A model generated the notes under the pieces. That model saw only the letters and a list, made by a program, of their open reading frames with translations, did no database searches and had not been told where the DNA came from. A stretch of DNA of 42,799 nt from CAZWDL01 sp964632995 (GTDB lineage Bacteria > Bacteroidota > Bacteroidia > Chitinophagales > Saprospiraceae): positions 1 to 42,799 of the forward strand of contig CAZWDL010000061.1 in the NCBI GenBank assembly GCA_964632995.1. Direction: 5' to 3'. This document shows positions 1 through 9,036 of this stretch, piece by piece. The position numbers and the translations under genes were made by a program. Within the stretch, counting starts at the first letter, position 1, and every line of letters begins with the position of its first letter.

Positions 1-1
1 G

Positions 2-514
2 GCTATCGGCGGAACCGCCGGCGCCATCATCGGCGAGATCATGGACAATCAGGCGGAAGAAATTGAAGACGACCTGGAAAACGCCGAGGTAAGACGCGTT
101 GGCGAGGGCATCCTGATTAATTTTGATTCCGGACTGCTTTTTGATTTTGACTCCTACGCACTTCGTGGAGAGACGATGGACAACCTCGATGAATTTGCGG
201 AGACCATTCAAAAGTACGAAGACACCGAAATCCTGATTGAAGGGCATACCGACGCCAAAGGCCCGAAAGAATATAACGAGGACCTCTCGGTGGAAAGAGC
301 GGAATCGGTCGCTAATTTCCTTACCTCCCAAGGTGTCTCTGAAGATCGCCTCATCATCCGCGGCTACGGGGAGTCGCAACCGGTGGCTACCAATGAAACA
401 CCGGAAGGCCGCCAGCAGAACCGCCGCGTGGAAATCGCCATCTACGCCGATGAAGAGATGCGCGAAGCGGCGAAAGAAGGGAGACTCCAAGCTTCGGACT
501 ACACTTCCCGGTGA
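2..514 (+). CDS. OmpA-family peptidoglycan-binding protein, 5' end missing
   Basis: The reading frame is open from the first bases of the window, so the N-terminus lies outside; the ATG at 41 is internal. The visible part begins with a small-residue, glycine-rich stretch (AIGGTAGAIIGEIM) of the glycine-zipper type. An OmpA C-terminal domain follows, with FDFDSYAL, the EGHTDAKG strand and the NRRVEI end motif typical of the peptidoglycan-binding fold. Family knowledge: such proteins tie the outer membrane or an envelope complex to peptidoglycan through diaminopimelate. The gene ends just before a tandem-repeat region. The domain call is secure; the specific role is not. Confidence 0.88.
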   Translation, partial: AIGGTAGAIIGEIMDNQAEEIEDDLENAEVRRVGEGILINFDSGLLFDFDSYALRGETMDNLDEFAETIQKYEDTEILIEGHTDAKGPKEYNEDLSVERAESVANFLTSQGVSEDRLIIRGYGESQPVATNETPEGRQQNRRVEIAIYADEEMREAAKEGRLQASDYTSR

Positions 515-524
515 CGTAGGAGCG

Positions 525-1010
525 CGCAAAGCGTGCAGGGCGGCTATGCCTGAGGAAAGCGGCACGCAGAGCCGCAGAGGGCGCAAAAAGCATGGACCGG
601 CAATACCGGCCTTTTTCATTCCAATGACCTTGATACTCTGCGCCNNNNNNNNNNNNNNNNNNNNNNNNNNNNNNNNNNNNNNNNNNNNNNNNNNNNNNNN
701 NNNNNNNNNNNNNNNNNNNNNNNNNNNNNNNNNNNNNNNNNNNNTCTGCGTGGAACCCCTGCAAGCATGGCGCGCGAAGGGCAGCTGTGCCGGCAGTAAG
801 TGGCACGCAGAGCCGCAGAGGACGCAAAGTGAAGGGGCGGCAATACCGGTCTTTTTCATTCCAATGACCTTGATACTCCGCGATGATCTCTGCGCCTCTG
901 CGTGGAACCCCTGCAAGCATGGCGCGCGAAGGGCAGCTGTGCCGGCAGTAAATGGCACGCAGAGCCGCAGAGGACGCAAAGTGAAGGGGCGGCAGCGCCG
1001 GCCTTTCCTC
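525..1010. repeat. 152-bp tandem repeat carrying inverted CGCAGAG arms
   Basis: The unit starting TGGCACGCAGAGCCGCAGAG occurs at 801 and again at 953 (period 152), and an earlier copy starts at 560 and runs into the N gap. The third copy diverges after about 45 bases. Inside a unit, CACGCAGAGCCGCAGAG is answered about 80 bases later by CTCTGCGCCTCTGCGTG, so each unit can fold back. The upstream part of the first copy (from about 525) is a diverged version of the segment GCGCGCGAAGGGCAGC. Apart from the repeat and the gap I see no gene between 515 and 1131; long frames here are repeat artefacts. Confidence 0.85.
645..744. other. Assembly gap of 100 N
   Basis: Exactly 100 N lie inside the tandem repeat. 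Repeat sequence flanks the gap on both sides, so the copy number here is unknown and 100 is probably a placeholder length. Confidence 0.97.
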
Positions 1011-1131
1011 CCATTCCTTTTACAAACTACTTCTCTCTGAAACTGCCGGCGGGTAAAAAGCGTTATATTCCCATTTGCCGGCTCACCCCGGCAGTGAAGC
1101 ATCAACACCGTTTAAGCAACAGTAATAGTAT

Positions 1132-3996
1132 ATGAAGGTAAGCAAGACGAATCGCTACTCCTATCGCAGCGTGCCCCACGACCATCTGGAAGTAAAAGAG
1201 TATACGCCGGAAAACGGGCTGAAACTCTTTCTCAGCGTCAACCCTAATGAACCGCGCATTTATACGAATATCGCCTTCCGGGCAGGGTCCAAAATGGATC
1301 CGGCCGACACCACCGGGCTGGCCCACTACATGGAGCATATGCTCTTTAAGGGCAGCAGCCGCATCGGGGCGCTGGACTGGGAACGCGAAAAAGAATACCT
1401 CGAGCGCATCGCCGGACTGTACGAGCAGCACCGGGCTACCAAAGACGAAGCGGAGCGCCGCGAAATCTACCGGCAGATTGATCAGCTCTCCTTCGAAGCC
1501 GCCAAACTGGTCGCACCCAACGAATACGATAAGCTGGTCGCCTCCCTGGGCGCCGGCGGCACCAATGCCTATACCTGGGTGGAACAAACCGTTTATGTAA
1601 ATGATATTCCCTCCAATGAGCTGAATCGTTGGATGGAACTGGAAGCCGAGCGCTTCCGCATGTTGGCCCTGCGCCTTTTCCACACGGAGCTGGAAACGGT
1701 GTACGAGGAATTCAATATCAACCAGGACCGCGATTTCCGAAAGGTGAACAATGCCCTGCGCCAGGCGCTTTTCCCCACGCATCCCTACGGCACCCAAACC
1801 ACCATCGGCGCGCCCGAGCACCTGCGCAACCCCTCGATGGTCAATATTCAGCGCTTCTTCGAAACCTATTACGTCCCCAATAATATGGCCCTCATCCTGG
1901 CCGGCGACTTCGATCCCGACGAAGCGGTCGACTTCGCCCGGCAGCACTTTGGCCATCTCGAAGCTAAGCCGGTGCCCCCCTTCGAATACGAAAAACAGGC
2001 GCCGCTGACGGAGCGCCGGTTTCAGGAGGTCTACGGCAAAGAGGCGTCCTACCTGCAGCTCGGCTGGCGGCTGGGCGGCGGCCATAGCGACGATCCGCTG
2101 ATGATCACCCTGCTGCGTCAGCTCCTGTACAACGATCAGGCCGGCCTGCTGGATATCGAACTCAACCAGGAACAACGCGTCCTCGAATCGGAAGCCTGGA
2201 GCTGGACCTACGAGGATTATTCCGTCTTCGGCATGTATGGGAAAGCCCGTGAGGGGCAGTCGCTGGAGGAGGTGGAACAGTTGCTACTGGAGCAACTTGA
2301 CAAAATCCGGCGCGGTGAAATTGAGGACTGGCTCCTGGAGGCCGTCATCAACGATCTGAAAGTGGAAGACCTGGAAGCCGGCGAGAGTAATCAGGCCCGG
2401 GCCGGCGCCATGACCAATATGTTTATCCTCGGCGTCGACTGGGAACGCTTCGCCAACCGCATCGACTGGATGGCGCAGGTGAGCAAGGAAGAAATCGCTG
2501 CTTGGGCGCATCAGCACTTGCGCGACGACAACTATGTAGTGGTATTCAAAAGGCAGGGCGAAGACCAGGAGGTCATTAAAGTGGAAAAACCGCCCATCAC
2601 CCCGGTGGAATTGAATCGCGGGACTTTATCCGAGTACGGCAAGACGTTTTTGGCTAAATCCTCCCCTAGCCTGCCGCCGGAATTCGCTTCCTTTGAAACC
2701 GACATCCGCTCGGCGCCCCTGGCGAAGGGACTGCGGCTCGACTATGTGTACAACCGCGACAACGAACTATTCCGCCTCGACTACATCTTCGAGATGGGTA
2801 AAACCAGTGACCGGCGGCTGGTCGCCGCCCTGCTCTATCTGCCTTACCTCGGCACCCGCCGCTACAGCGCGGCCCAACTGCAGCAGGAGTTTTTTCGCCT
2901 CGGACTCACCTTCGACGTGCACAGCGGCAACGACCGCTGCTATATCACCTTGCAGGGGCTGGACGAAAATCTGGAGTCGGGCATCCGGCTCTTCGAACAC
3001 GTGCTGGCCGATGTGCAGGACAACGAGCGGGCCCTGCAGAATGTCATCTCGGATGTGCTGACCAAGCGGCAACACGCAAAGCACAATCGCAATTTTGTTC
3101 TGCGCCGGGCCATGACCAGCTACGCCCGCTACGGCAATCATTCGCCCTTCACACACCGCCTGACAGAAGAAGAACTACGCAGCCTGCGCCCCTCCGAACT
3201 CACCAGCCGCATCCGCGAGCTGAGCAGCTACGAACATCAGATTTATTACTATGGTCCACGCAAACTGGAACAGGTGGCGTTGCTGCTGGATCAGCTGCAC
3301 GAAACCCCCGACCGCCTGAAACCGGTGCTTACCGCTAAATCTTTCGTCCAACAGGAAACCAATCAGAACCGGCTCCTGCTGCTCGACTTCCCGATCGTAC
3401 AGACCGATGTCATGCTGATTTCCAAAGGCACCCCACACTTCAACCTGGAGGAATACCTGATGCGAGACCTGTACAACGACTACTTCGGCTACGGCCTCTC
3501 CTCTATCGTTTTCCAGGAGATCCGGGAGGCGAAAGCGCTGGCTTATTCAACTTACGCTTTTTACAGCACGCCCAGCCGCAAAGACCGGGCTCACTACCTG
3601 CAGGCTTATGTCGGCACCCAGCCCGATAAACTTTCGATCGCCGTGCCCGCCATGATGGATATTATCGAGGATATGCCGGTGGTGGAAGACCAGGTCGAAC
3701 AGGCCCGGCAGTCGATACTCCGCAAAATCGAAACGGAGCGCATCACCCCCAAGCGTCTGTACTGGACTGCCCGCAGCTTCCGAGACCTGGGCTACTCCTA
3801 CGACCTGCGCCGCGATCTGTATAATCATCTCCAACAGGACGGCAGCCAAGGCCTGGTCGACTTTCACCGGGATTATATCAAAGGCCGAAATTTCACTTTC
3901 CTGTTACTGGGTAATAAAAAACAGATTGACCGGAAATTTCTGGAGGCCTTTGGTGAAGTGCAGGAGGTGACGATGGAAGAGGTATTCGGATATTGA
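1132..3996 (+). CDS. M16-family (insulinase/pitrilysin-type) zinc metallopeptidase
   Basis: A 954-residue, two-lobed M16 peptidase. The inverted zinc motif HYMEH is at residues 65-69 (H65, E68 and H69), and the downstream helix ELETVYEE (186-193) supplies the expected third ligand E193 and the supporting E186. The second half (about 510-954) has the M16 fold without a zinc motif, as in single-chain four-domain members. No clear signal peptide is seen, so location is uncertain. The spacing from H69 to E193 is longer than in insulysin because of a charged helical insertion at about 80-130. The start ATG at 1132 has no Shine-Dalgarno sequence, normal for this phylum. It lies 16 bp upstream of the next gene, probably co-transcribed. 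Confidence 0.93.
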   Translation: MKVSKTNRYSYRSVPHDHLEVKEYTPENGLKLFLSVNPNEPRIYTNIAFRAGSKMDPADTTGLAHYMEHMLFKGSSRIGALDWEREKEYLERIAGLYEQHRATKDEAERREIYRQIDQLSFEAAKLVAPNEYDKLVASLGAGGTNAYTWVEQTVYVNDIPSNELNRWMELEAERFRMLALRLFHTELETVYEEFNINQDRDFRKVNNALRQALFPTHPYGTQTTIGAPEHLRNPSMVNIQRFFETYYVPNNMALILAGDFDPDEAVDFARQHFGHLEAKPVPPFEYEKQAPLTERRFQEVYGKEASYLQLGWRLGGGHSDDPLMITLLRQLLYNDQAGLLDIELNQEQRVLESEAWSWTYEDYSVFGMYGKAREGQSLEEVEQLLLEQLDKIRRGEIEDWLLEAVINDLKVEDLEAGESNQARAGAMTNMFILGVDWERFANRIDWMAQVSKEEIAAWAHQHLRDDNYVVVFKRQGEDQEVIKVEKPPITPVELNRGTLSEYGKTFLAKSSPSLPPEFASFETDIRSAPLAKGLRLDYVYNRDNELFRLDYIFEMGKTSDRRLVAALLYLPYLGTRRYSAAQLQQEFFRLGLTFDVHSGNDRCYITLQGLDENLESGIRLFEHVLADVQDNERALQNVISDVLTKRQHAKHNRNFVLRRAMTSYARYGNHSPFTHRLTEEELRSLRPSELTSRIRELSSYEHQIYYYGPRKLEQVALLLDQLHETPDRLKPVLTAKSFVQQETNQNRLLLLDFPIVQTDVMLISKGTPHFNLEEYLMRDLYNDYFGYGLSSIVFQEIREAKALAYSTYAFYSTPSRKDRAHYLQAYVGTQPDKLSIAVPAMMDIIEDMPVVEDQVEQARQSILRKIETERITPKRLYWTARSFRDLGYSYDLRRDLYNHLQQDGSQGLVDFHRDYIKGRNFTFLLLGNKKQIDRKFLEAFGEVQEVTMEEVFGY

Positions 3997-4012
3997 CAAT
4001 AGCCCTACAGTC

Positions 4013-4957
4013 ATGACTCCTCTCCATCATCTCAACGCCCCGTCCAGCCCCATCCTGGACCTGCAGGACCCAGTGCCGGCCGATAGAGGCCTGCGGCTAC
4101 TTATCAAGCGTGACGAGCAGCGCTTCCTCGCCGCCTACCCCGCCGACCGGGCCTTCGGCGGCAACAAGTGGCGCAAGCTGCAGTACAACCTGACGGCGGC
4201 GCGGGCGCAGGGCTACGACACCCTGCTCAGCTTCGGCGGCGCCTATTCCAACCATATCGCGGCGATGGCAAGCGCAGGTAAGCTCTTTCAATTCGAAACG
4301 GTAGGCATTATCCGGGGAGAGGCGGTAGACAATCCCACACTACGCCACGCCCGCCGCTGCGGCATGCAGCTGCATTTTGTCGATCGCGCTACTTACCGGC
4401 GCAAAGCAGAACCGGAAATATTGCGGGAACTGTTGGATCGCTTCGGTCCCGCTTTCCTCATTCCCGAAGGCGGCACCAACGAATTGGCATTGCGTGGTTG
4501 CCGGGAAATGGTAACGGAAATCGAAAAACAACTGAAAGACGGCCTCCCCGATTATATTTGTCTGGCTGCGGGTACGGGCGGCACCCTGGCCGGTGTTATC
4601 GACGGACTGGCGGGACGTTCCTCGGCCCTCGGATTCTCCGCGCTGAAAGGAGCTTTTCTAGAGGGAGAGGTAAAGTCCCTGCTCCGGCAGCACGGCTCCG
4701 CCATCCACGATAACTGGTTGATGGTAGACAGCTACCACTTCGGGGGCTATGCACGCTTCAAACCGCCCCTGCTTGAATTTATCCGTGATTTTAAAAAGCA
4801 ACACGGCATTCAGCTGGATCCCATCTACACGGGGAAACTGATGTACGGAATATACGATATGATACACAAAGGGTTTTTCCCGCGGGGAAGTACGGTGCTG
4901 GCTATCCACACCGGTGGATTACAGGGGATTGCTGGATTTGAGGAAAGGTTTGGGTAG
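4013..4957 (+). CDS. PLP-dependent ACC deaminase / D-cysteine desulfhydrase family enzyme
   Basis: A 314-residue fold-type II PLP enzyme. The cofactor lysine is expected at K52 in FGGNKWRKL, followed by SFGGAYSNHIAA (73-84), the stacking and carboxylate-binding loop of this family. The phosphate loop AAGTGGTLAG lies at about 184-193. Known members cleave 1-aminocyclopropane-1-carboxylate or D-cysteine to a keto acid and ammonia. The Bacteroidota versions are mostly untested, and D-cysteine desulfhydrase-like activity is as likely as true ACC deaminase. The start codon lies 16 bp after the M16 stop, which suggests one transcript, though no functional link is evident. Confidence 0.85.
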   Translation: MTPLHHLNAPSSPILDLQDPVPADRGLRLLIKRDEQRFLAAYPADRAFGGNKWRKLQYNLTAARAQGYDTLLSFGGAYSNHIAAMASAGKLFQFETVGIIRGEAVDNPTLRHARRCGMQLHFVDRATYRRKAEPEILRELLDRFGPAFLIPEGGTNELALRGCREMVTEIEKQLKDGLPDYICLAAGTGGTLAGVIDGLAGRSSALGFSALKGAFLEGEVKSLLRQHGSAIHDNWLMVDSYHFGGYARFKPPLLEFIRDFKKQHGIQLDPIYTGKLMYGIYDMIHKGFFPRGSTVLAIHTGGLQGIAGFEERFG

Positions 4958-5112
4958 TAGGCAGTACCGTGCCGGCAAATACTCCTGTGGGAATAGACTA
5001 AGTCTCGGTGGATATGATCCCCGCAAAACAAAACTACTTTTATCCCCTAACTTCGGGAGGTGAAGAGGCTGTCTTAAAAGATGCCCGCGAAGAAAAAGCG
5101 CCGAATTTAATT

Positions 5113-5177
5113 GCACGCGGAGACGCAAAGTGCGCAAAGAATATGGACGCTTTGCGCCCTCCGCGAGCCCTGCGTGC
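5113..5177. repeat. Palindromic element related to the 0.5-1.0 kb repeat
   Basis: In the 430-bp space between the PLP enzyme and the next gene, GCACGCGGAGACGCAAAG (5113 on) is followed by an inverted partner ending CCTGCGTGC (to 5177). The inner arms GCGCAAAG (5132-5139) and CTTTGCGC (5150-5157) match perfectly. The words GCACGC, GAG and GACGCAAAG are shared with the tandem repeat near position 800, so both look like one dispersed family. The rest of 4958-5387 shows no gene or clear terminator. Confidence 0.7.
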
Positions 5178-5387
5178 CATAATTCTGACTGATACTTCGC
5201 GAGTCAACTTGCGAGACCCCCTCAATATCCCCCAATATGAAAAAAGATAGTTAAGACGCCGGCTTTTATCCGATCACCCGAAGGGTGGGCGGAGCCAAAC
5301 TACCACTGCCCTTGCTCCGGAAATCAACCCAAACTTTCGTTTTATCTCAATGGGTACATTTGCCGGCGCGGCACTGCCGACTGCTAA

Positions 5388-7388
5388 TCAGAACCGTACC
5401 CGTCCGTACCGCTGCCCGTCCTCGTAGCGTACGAGGAAGGCCTTGGGCCAGCCGTTATTTTGCACCTGATTGAGGGCGCTGCGGGCTTCCTCCAGGGAGA
5501 AGTAGGATCCCAGCAGGATGCGATTGATATTCTTTTCGATGACGTACTCCGAGGTAATGTTATCGCCGAAAGCTTTAACCTCATTAAAGGTATCGGTGCG
5601 CTGATTATAGCGGCGCAGCGCCACGAGCTGCACTTTATAGTAGGTGCCGGCGTAGCGCGGCGCCGTAGTGGTAAACTCGTACTGATCGCCGGGCGCCATA
5701 CCGCGGGAGGTGTAGATTTCACCGCCGCTGTCGAGCACCTCGCGGCCGGTAGCGCCGGTTTCCGGCGCTTCGGGTTGGGTAGTAGGCGGCGGCTCCGGGT
5801 AAGTCGTATCCGTACCCGTTCCCATTGCCTTTTCCAGGAAGACCGACTGACCGTAATTGGCCACTTGCGGATCATTAGCGAACACGGTATAGGTCTGTGG
5901 CTCATAGCCCGGGCTGGCCACCTCGACGCGATAGGTACCGCCGGGGGGCAGGTCGAAGGTGTAGTTACCCTGGCTGAAGGGGCGGTTAAAGAGCAGGTTC
6001 TCCTGCCCGTTAGCATCCATTTCGTATACCGTTACTGTAAAGTTCTGGAGCATCTGGTTCGTCTCGCGATCGAAGACGTTGGCTTGCAGCACCGGCTGGA
6101 AGCTCTGCGTAACAAACTCGAAGATATCGTCGTGCCGGGTGGTGAGCTTTTCGCCGGCGAAGATGCGGTTGGAGGCCAGGAAGCCCCCCGTTTTATCATC
6201 TTTTTCGACGTAGTAGAAATCATCGGCGCTGGAGTTATAAGGCAGGCCTATATTTTCAGGTACCGACCAGCTGGTGGTAGAGCCCTGGGAGCGGAATATA
6301 TCAAAGCCCCCGATGGAGGTATGCCCGTTGGAGGCAAAGAACATGGTATTGGTAGAGACATCGAAATAGGGCGCCATTTCATCCCCCAGGGTATTGATAG
6401 TGGGGCCGAGATTGACCGGATTGGTAAACTTGAGATTATCGGTGCTGAGGTCCCGGGTGGTGTACCAAAGATCGAGCCCTCCCCTGCCGCCGCCGCGGTT
6501 GGAGGAGAAGTACAGGTATTCGGTAGGGCCTTCGTGAACGACGAAGGGCTGGGTGCTGGTAGTCCCGTCGAGGTTAACGGTATTGGACAGGCGTTCCGGT
6601 TGGGACCAGGTGCCGGCCAGGCGCTTGATGACATAGATTTCGCAACGGGTAGAGAGGTTATTGAAGTCCCCGTCGGAGCCGCAGATGGTGAAGTAAAAGC
6701 GCGAGCCGTCTGGTGTCAGGGCGCCGTGGGCGTAGTGATCACCCTGGATGACGGGGAAGTTCTCGGGCACGGAGGCTTTATCCCAGCCCGCCTCCAACTG
6801 TTCGGAGCGGAAGATGCGGGCCTGCCCGCCCATTGTGGAGGAGAAGTACAGAATGTTACTGGAAAAAGACAGGGGAGCGAATTCATTGGCGTCGGAGTTA
6901 ATGCCTGAGCCCAGATGCTGCATGCGCACATCCGGATCGGGTTGTCCGGACAGCTGCTTACCCAGCTCGGCGCCGCGAATTTCGGTACGGATGATCTCTT
7001 CCAGAATGGCTTTGCCCTGGCCGGTATAGTTTTGCCCGAATTCCCGGAAAGCCTGGATGGCTTCATCGTATTGGCCATCCTGTTTCAGGGCCCGGGCGTA
7101 TTTCAGGCCGACGAGCGGATAGTCATCGTACTGGTCCCTGACGTTCTGGTAAGCCTGGGCGGCATTGCGGTAATCGCGGATCGTGTAATAGGCCTCACCG
7201 GCTTTGTAAATAAGTTCTTCTCTTTTTTGCTTCTTCTGCCAGGCGGCCTCGTAGTTTTCGGCGGCCTCGGCATAATTGCCCTGTTCGAACTGCTCTTCCG
7301 CCGTTCTGCGCAGCTTTCGCCAGCTTTGAGCAGAAAGGGAAGAAAACAGGAAGCCGGCGAGGAGGAGAAAAGTTATTCTCTTGGCCAT
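5388..7388 (-). CDS. PorE-like TPR/PD40 protein with C-terminal SPOR-like domain
   Basis: A 666-residue exported protein when started at ATG 7388, which gives the signal peptide MAKRITFLLLAGFLFSSLSAQ; a longer frame adds 25 residues with no signal logic. Order: TPR helices at about 22-140; a six-bladed PD40/WD40-type propeller at about 160-425 with repeated ILYFSS and GGFDIF strands; a carboxypeptidase-regulatory-like beta domain at about 435-522; a proline-rich linker; and a C-terminal segment (583-666) with YYKVQLVAL and RILLGSYFSLEEARSAL, which looks like a SPOR domain. In the T9SS protein PorE the same first three domains end in an OmpA domain. Both end types bind peptidoglycan, so a wall-anchoring role at the secretion machinery is an inference. 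Confidence 0.8.
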   Translation of the reverse strand: MAKRITFLLLAGFLFSSLSAQSWRKLRRTAEEQFEQGNYAEAAENYEAAWQKKQKREELIYKAGEAYYTIRDYRNAAQAYQNVRDQYDDYPLVGLKYARALKQDGQYDEAIQAFREFGQNYTGQGKAILEEIIRTEIRGAELGKQLSGQPDPDVRMQHLGSGINSDANEFAPLSFSSNILYFSSTMGGQARIFRSEQLEAGWDKASVPENFPVIQGDHYAHGALTPDGSRFYFTICGSDGDFNNLSTRCEIYVIKRLAGTWSQPERLSNTVNLDGTTSTQPFVVHEGPTEYLYFSSNRGGGRGGLDLWYTTRDLSTDNLKFTNPVNLGPTINTLGDEMAPYFDVSTNTMFFASNGHTSIGGFDIFRSQGSTTSWSVPENIGLPYNSSADDFYYVEKDDKTGGFLASNRIFAGEKLTTRHDDIFEFVTQSFQPVLQANVFDRETNQMLQNFTVTVYEMDANGQENLLFNRPFSQGNYTFDLPPGGTYRVEVASPGYEPQTYTVFANDPQVANYGQSVFLEKAMGTGTDTTYPEPPPTTQPEAPETGATGREVLDSGGEIYTSRGMAPGDQYEFTTTAPRYAGTYYKVQLVALRRYNQRTDTFNEVKAFGDNITSEYVIEKNINRILLGSYFSLEEARSALNQVQNNGWPKAFLVRYEDGQRYGRVRF

Positions 7389-7456
7389 ATTGTTTCGTAT
7401 TAGGTTATTTATATTCATTCCAATCAGTTTTTTGGTTGGTAATAGCAACGTGTATT

Positions 7457-8041
7457 TCAGCAAAACTCAACCGGCTCATCGCGGATGATTTTCTCCACTA
7501 CGGGAGCGAAGTAGCGATGTTCCAGGTGCTGTACTTTCCGGGCGATCTCTTCGGGCGTGTCTTCCGGATCTATTTCACAAACGGCCTGGAAGACGACTTT
7601 CCCTTCGTCGTAAGCCTCGTTTACATGGTGTATGGTTATTCCCGTCTGCTTTTCACCCGCTTCGGCTACTTCCCGATGTACTCTCATCCCATACATTCCT
7701 TTCCCTCCATACTTTGGTAACAATGCCGGGTGAATGTTGATCATTTTTCCGGCAAAGGCCTCTACCAGATAGTCGGGGATGAGCCACAGGAAGCCGGCGA
7801 GTACAATATAGTCGATACCGGCTTTCCGGAGCTGCCCGAGAGTCCGGGTGCTGTGATAGAATTCGTCCCGGTCGAGCAGCAAGGTGTCGATCCCATGTGA
7901 CCGGGCCAGGTCGAGCACCGGTGCTTTTACTCTGTTAGAAACGACCAGGCGGACGGAAATGTCGTCCACGTCCTCAAAGTACTCGATCATTTTTTTTGCA
8001 TTCGTTCCTGTTCCGGAAGCGAAAATGGCAATGTTTTTCAA
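7457..8041 (-). CDS. purN: Phosphoribosylglycinamide formyltransferase
   Basis: PurN moves a formyl group from 10-formyltetrahydrofolate to GAR, the third step of purine synthesis. The 194-residue length is usual. The substrate phosphate loop SGTGTN is at 9-14. The catalytic triad is complete: N102 and H104 in MINIHPALLPKYGG, and D145 in YDEGKVV. It lies 68 bp upstream of the PorE-like gene on the same strand and about 90 bp after the porD stop. Its start falls in an AT-rich interval that can hold its own promoter. Confidence 0.95.
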   Translation of the reverse strand: MKNIAIFASGTGTNAKKMIEYFEDVDDISVRLVVSNRVKAPVLDLARSHGIDTLLLDRDEFYHSTRTLGQLRKAGIDYIVLAGFLWLIPDYLVEAFAGKMINIHPALLPKYGGKGMYGMRVHREVAEAGEKQTGITIHHVNEAYDEGKVVFQAVCEIDPEDTPEEIARKVQHLEHRYFAPVVEKIIRDEPVEFC

Positions 8042-8130
8042 TACAACCTGAGCTTTGTGAAAACTTTAATCCTGTTATTATACGAAAATTAACATTAATC
8101 TGCTTTTTTTCCTGGGTGGAAGCCCGTCAC

Positions 8131-9027
8131 TTAGCGGATATTCCGGTATTCCGCCGCATTGGGAGCGTCAACCCTTGACATTACCTGAATGACTTGCTGT
8201 TTCTCTTCCCGGGTGCCCTGCTTAAAAATTTCGATAATTTCATTGCTCTTGGTATTGTTGAACATCTGGACGATCATCGAATTAGGATAGCTCTGTTCTA
8301 CCTGCAGCAGCGCCTCCAGCGACTTGGCCAGCACGGCTCTTCCGGCGGGCGTATCCTCGGCCATCATATCGAGGCCGTGGCGGTGGTACTCGTACCAGGT
8401 TTGGCGCAATGGGCGCACGCGGGGAGACAGCAGGTTTTCGATAATCCAGAAGCGGTTGCGGTTGCCGTCGATCGATCGCCAGCCCTTGTAGGCAGCGGCT
8501 GCAGCCGAGGGGATATTATTGACGATCTCCTGAGCGATCTGCAGGTAGGGCTCGCCGCCGTAGAGCGCGAAAGAATCATAGTCAAGGCCGAGCACTAGAT
8601 AAGCGTAAAAGGAGAGTACGGCCGACAGGTTGTCATTGAATACGTTGCGGCTATAGCGCAGGGGCTGATACTGCTCATATTCGAAGGTCATATCCCGGTC
8701 GATGTGGTTGACCAGGGCGGTTTGATAATCGCTGTTGTAAGTAGGCCGCGAAGCCTGTATTGCCAGGTCCGCTTTAAAGGAGGTCGGCGAGAGTTCTTCC
8801 TGTACAGTCAGCAGCACGTTGCAGTTGATGCGCTCCTGATTATTGAACACCTCACTGGTCCATTTGGTGCTGTTCATAAATTCTGCAATACTCTGCTCCA
8901 GGGTTTCAAACACCTGAGGATCCACGGTCTGCAATTTCTGGATATTGATTTTTACCGTGCAATTCAGTTCCTGGCTCTGCACGAGTAGGGGAAGGAAGAG
9001 GAAGAATAAGCTGAAAAAATTTTTCAT
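8131..9027 (-). CDS. porD: Type IX secretion system protein PorD (DUF4835)
   Basis: A 298-residue protein with signal peptide MKNFFSLFFLFLPLLVQSQ, followed by ELNCTVKINIQ and FETLEQSIAEFMNSTKWT, the recognisable start of DUF4835. The rest is the expected all-family pattern with FYAYLVLGLDYDSFA and a central NRFWIIENL. PorD is needed for type IX secretion and gliding in Bacteroidota, though its exact role is not settled. It starts 9 bp after the coaBC stop and is the last gene of the bamD–rpoZ–coaBC–porD cluster that is conserved across the phylum. Confidence 0.88.
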   Translation of the reverse strand: MKNFFSLFFLFLPLLVQSQELNCTVKINIQKLQTVDPQVFETLEQSIAEFMNSTKWTSEVFNNQERINCNVLLTVQEELSPTSFKADLAIQASRPTYNSDYQTALVNHIDRDMTFEYEQYQPLRYSRNVFNDNLSAVLSFYAYLVLGLDYDSFALYGGEPYLQIAQEIVNNIPSAAAAAYKGWRSIDGNRNRFWIIENLLSPRVRPLRQTWYEYHRHGLDMMAEDTPAGRAVLAKSLEALLQVEQSYPNSMIVQMFNNTKSNEIIEIFKQGTREEKQQVIQVMSRVDAPNAAEYRNIR

Positions 9028-9036
9028 AGTATTTAT

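Noticed and set aside
237..1040. Long open frame over the 5' repeat and N gap
   Set aside because: It overlaps the OmpA gene in another frame, reads through N and consists of translated repeat units; no protein signal.
5460..6908. 482-codon plus-strand frame opposite the PorE-like gene
   Set aside because: The minus strand has a clear multi-domain protein; the plus-strand frame is a GC-driven shadow without motifs. The same holds for long antisense frames opposite the M16, M14 and rel genes.
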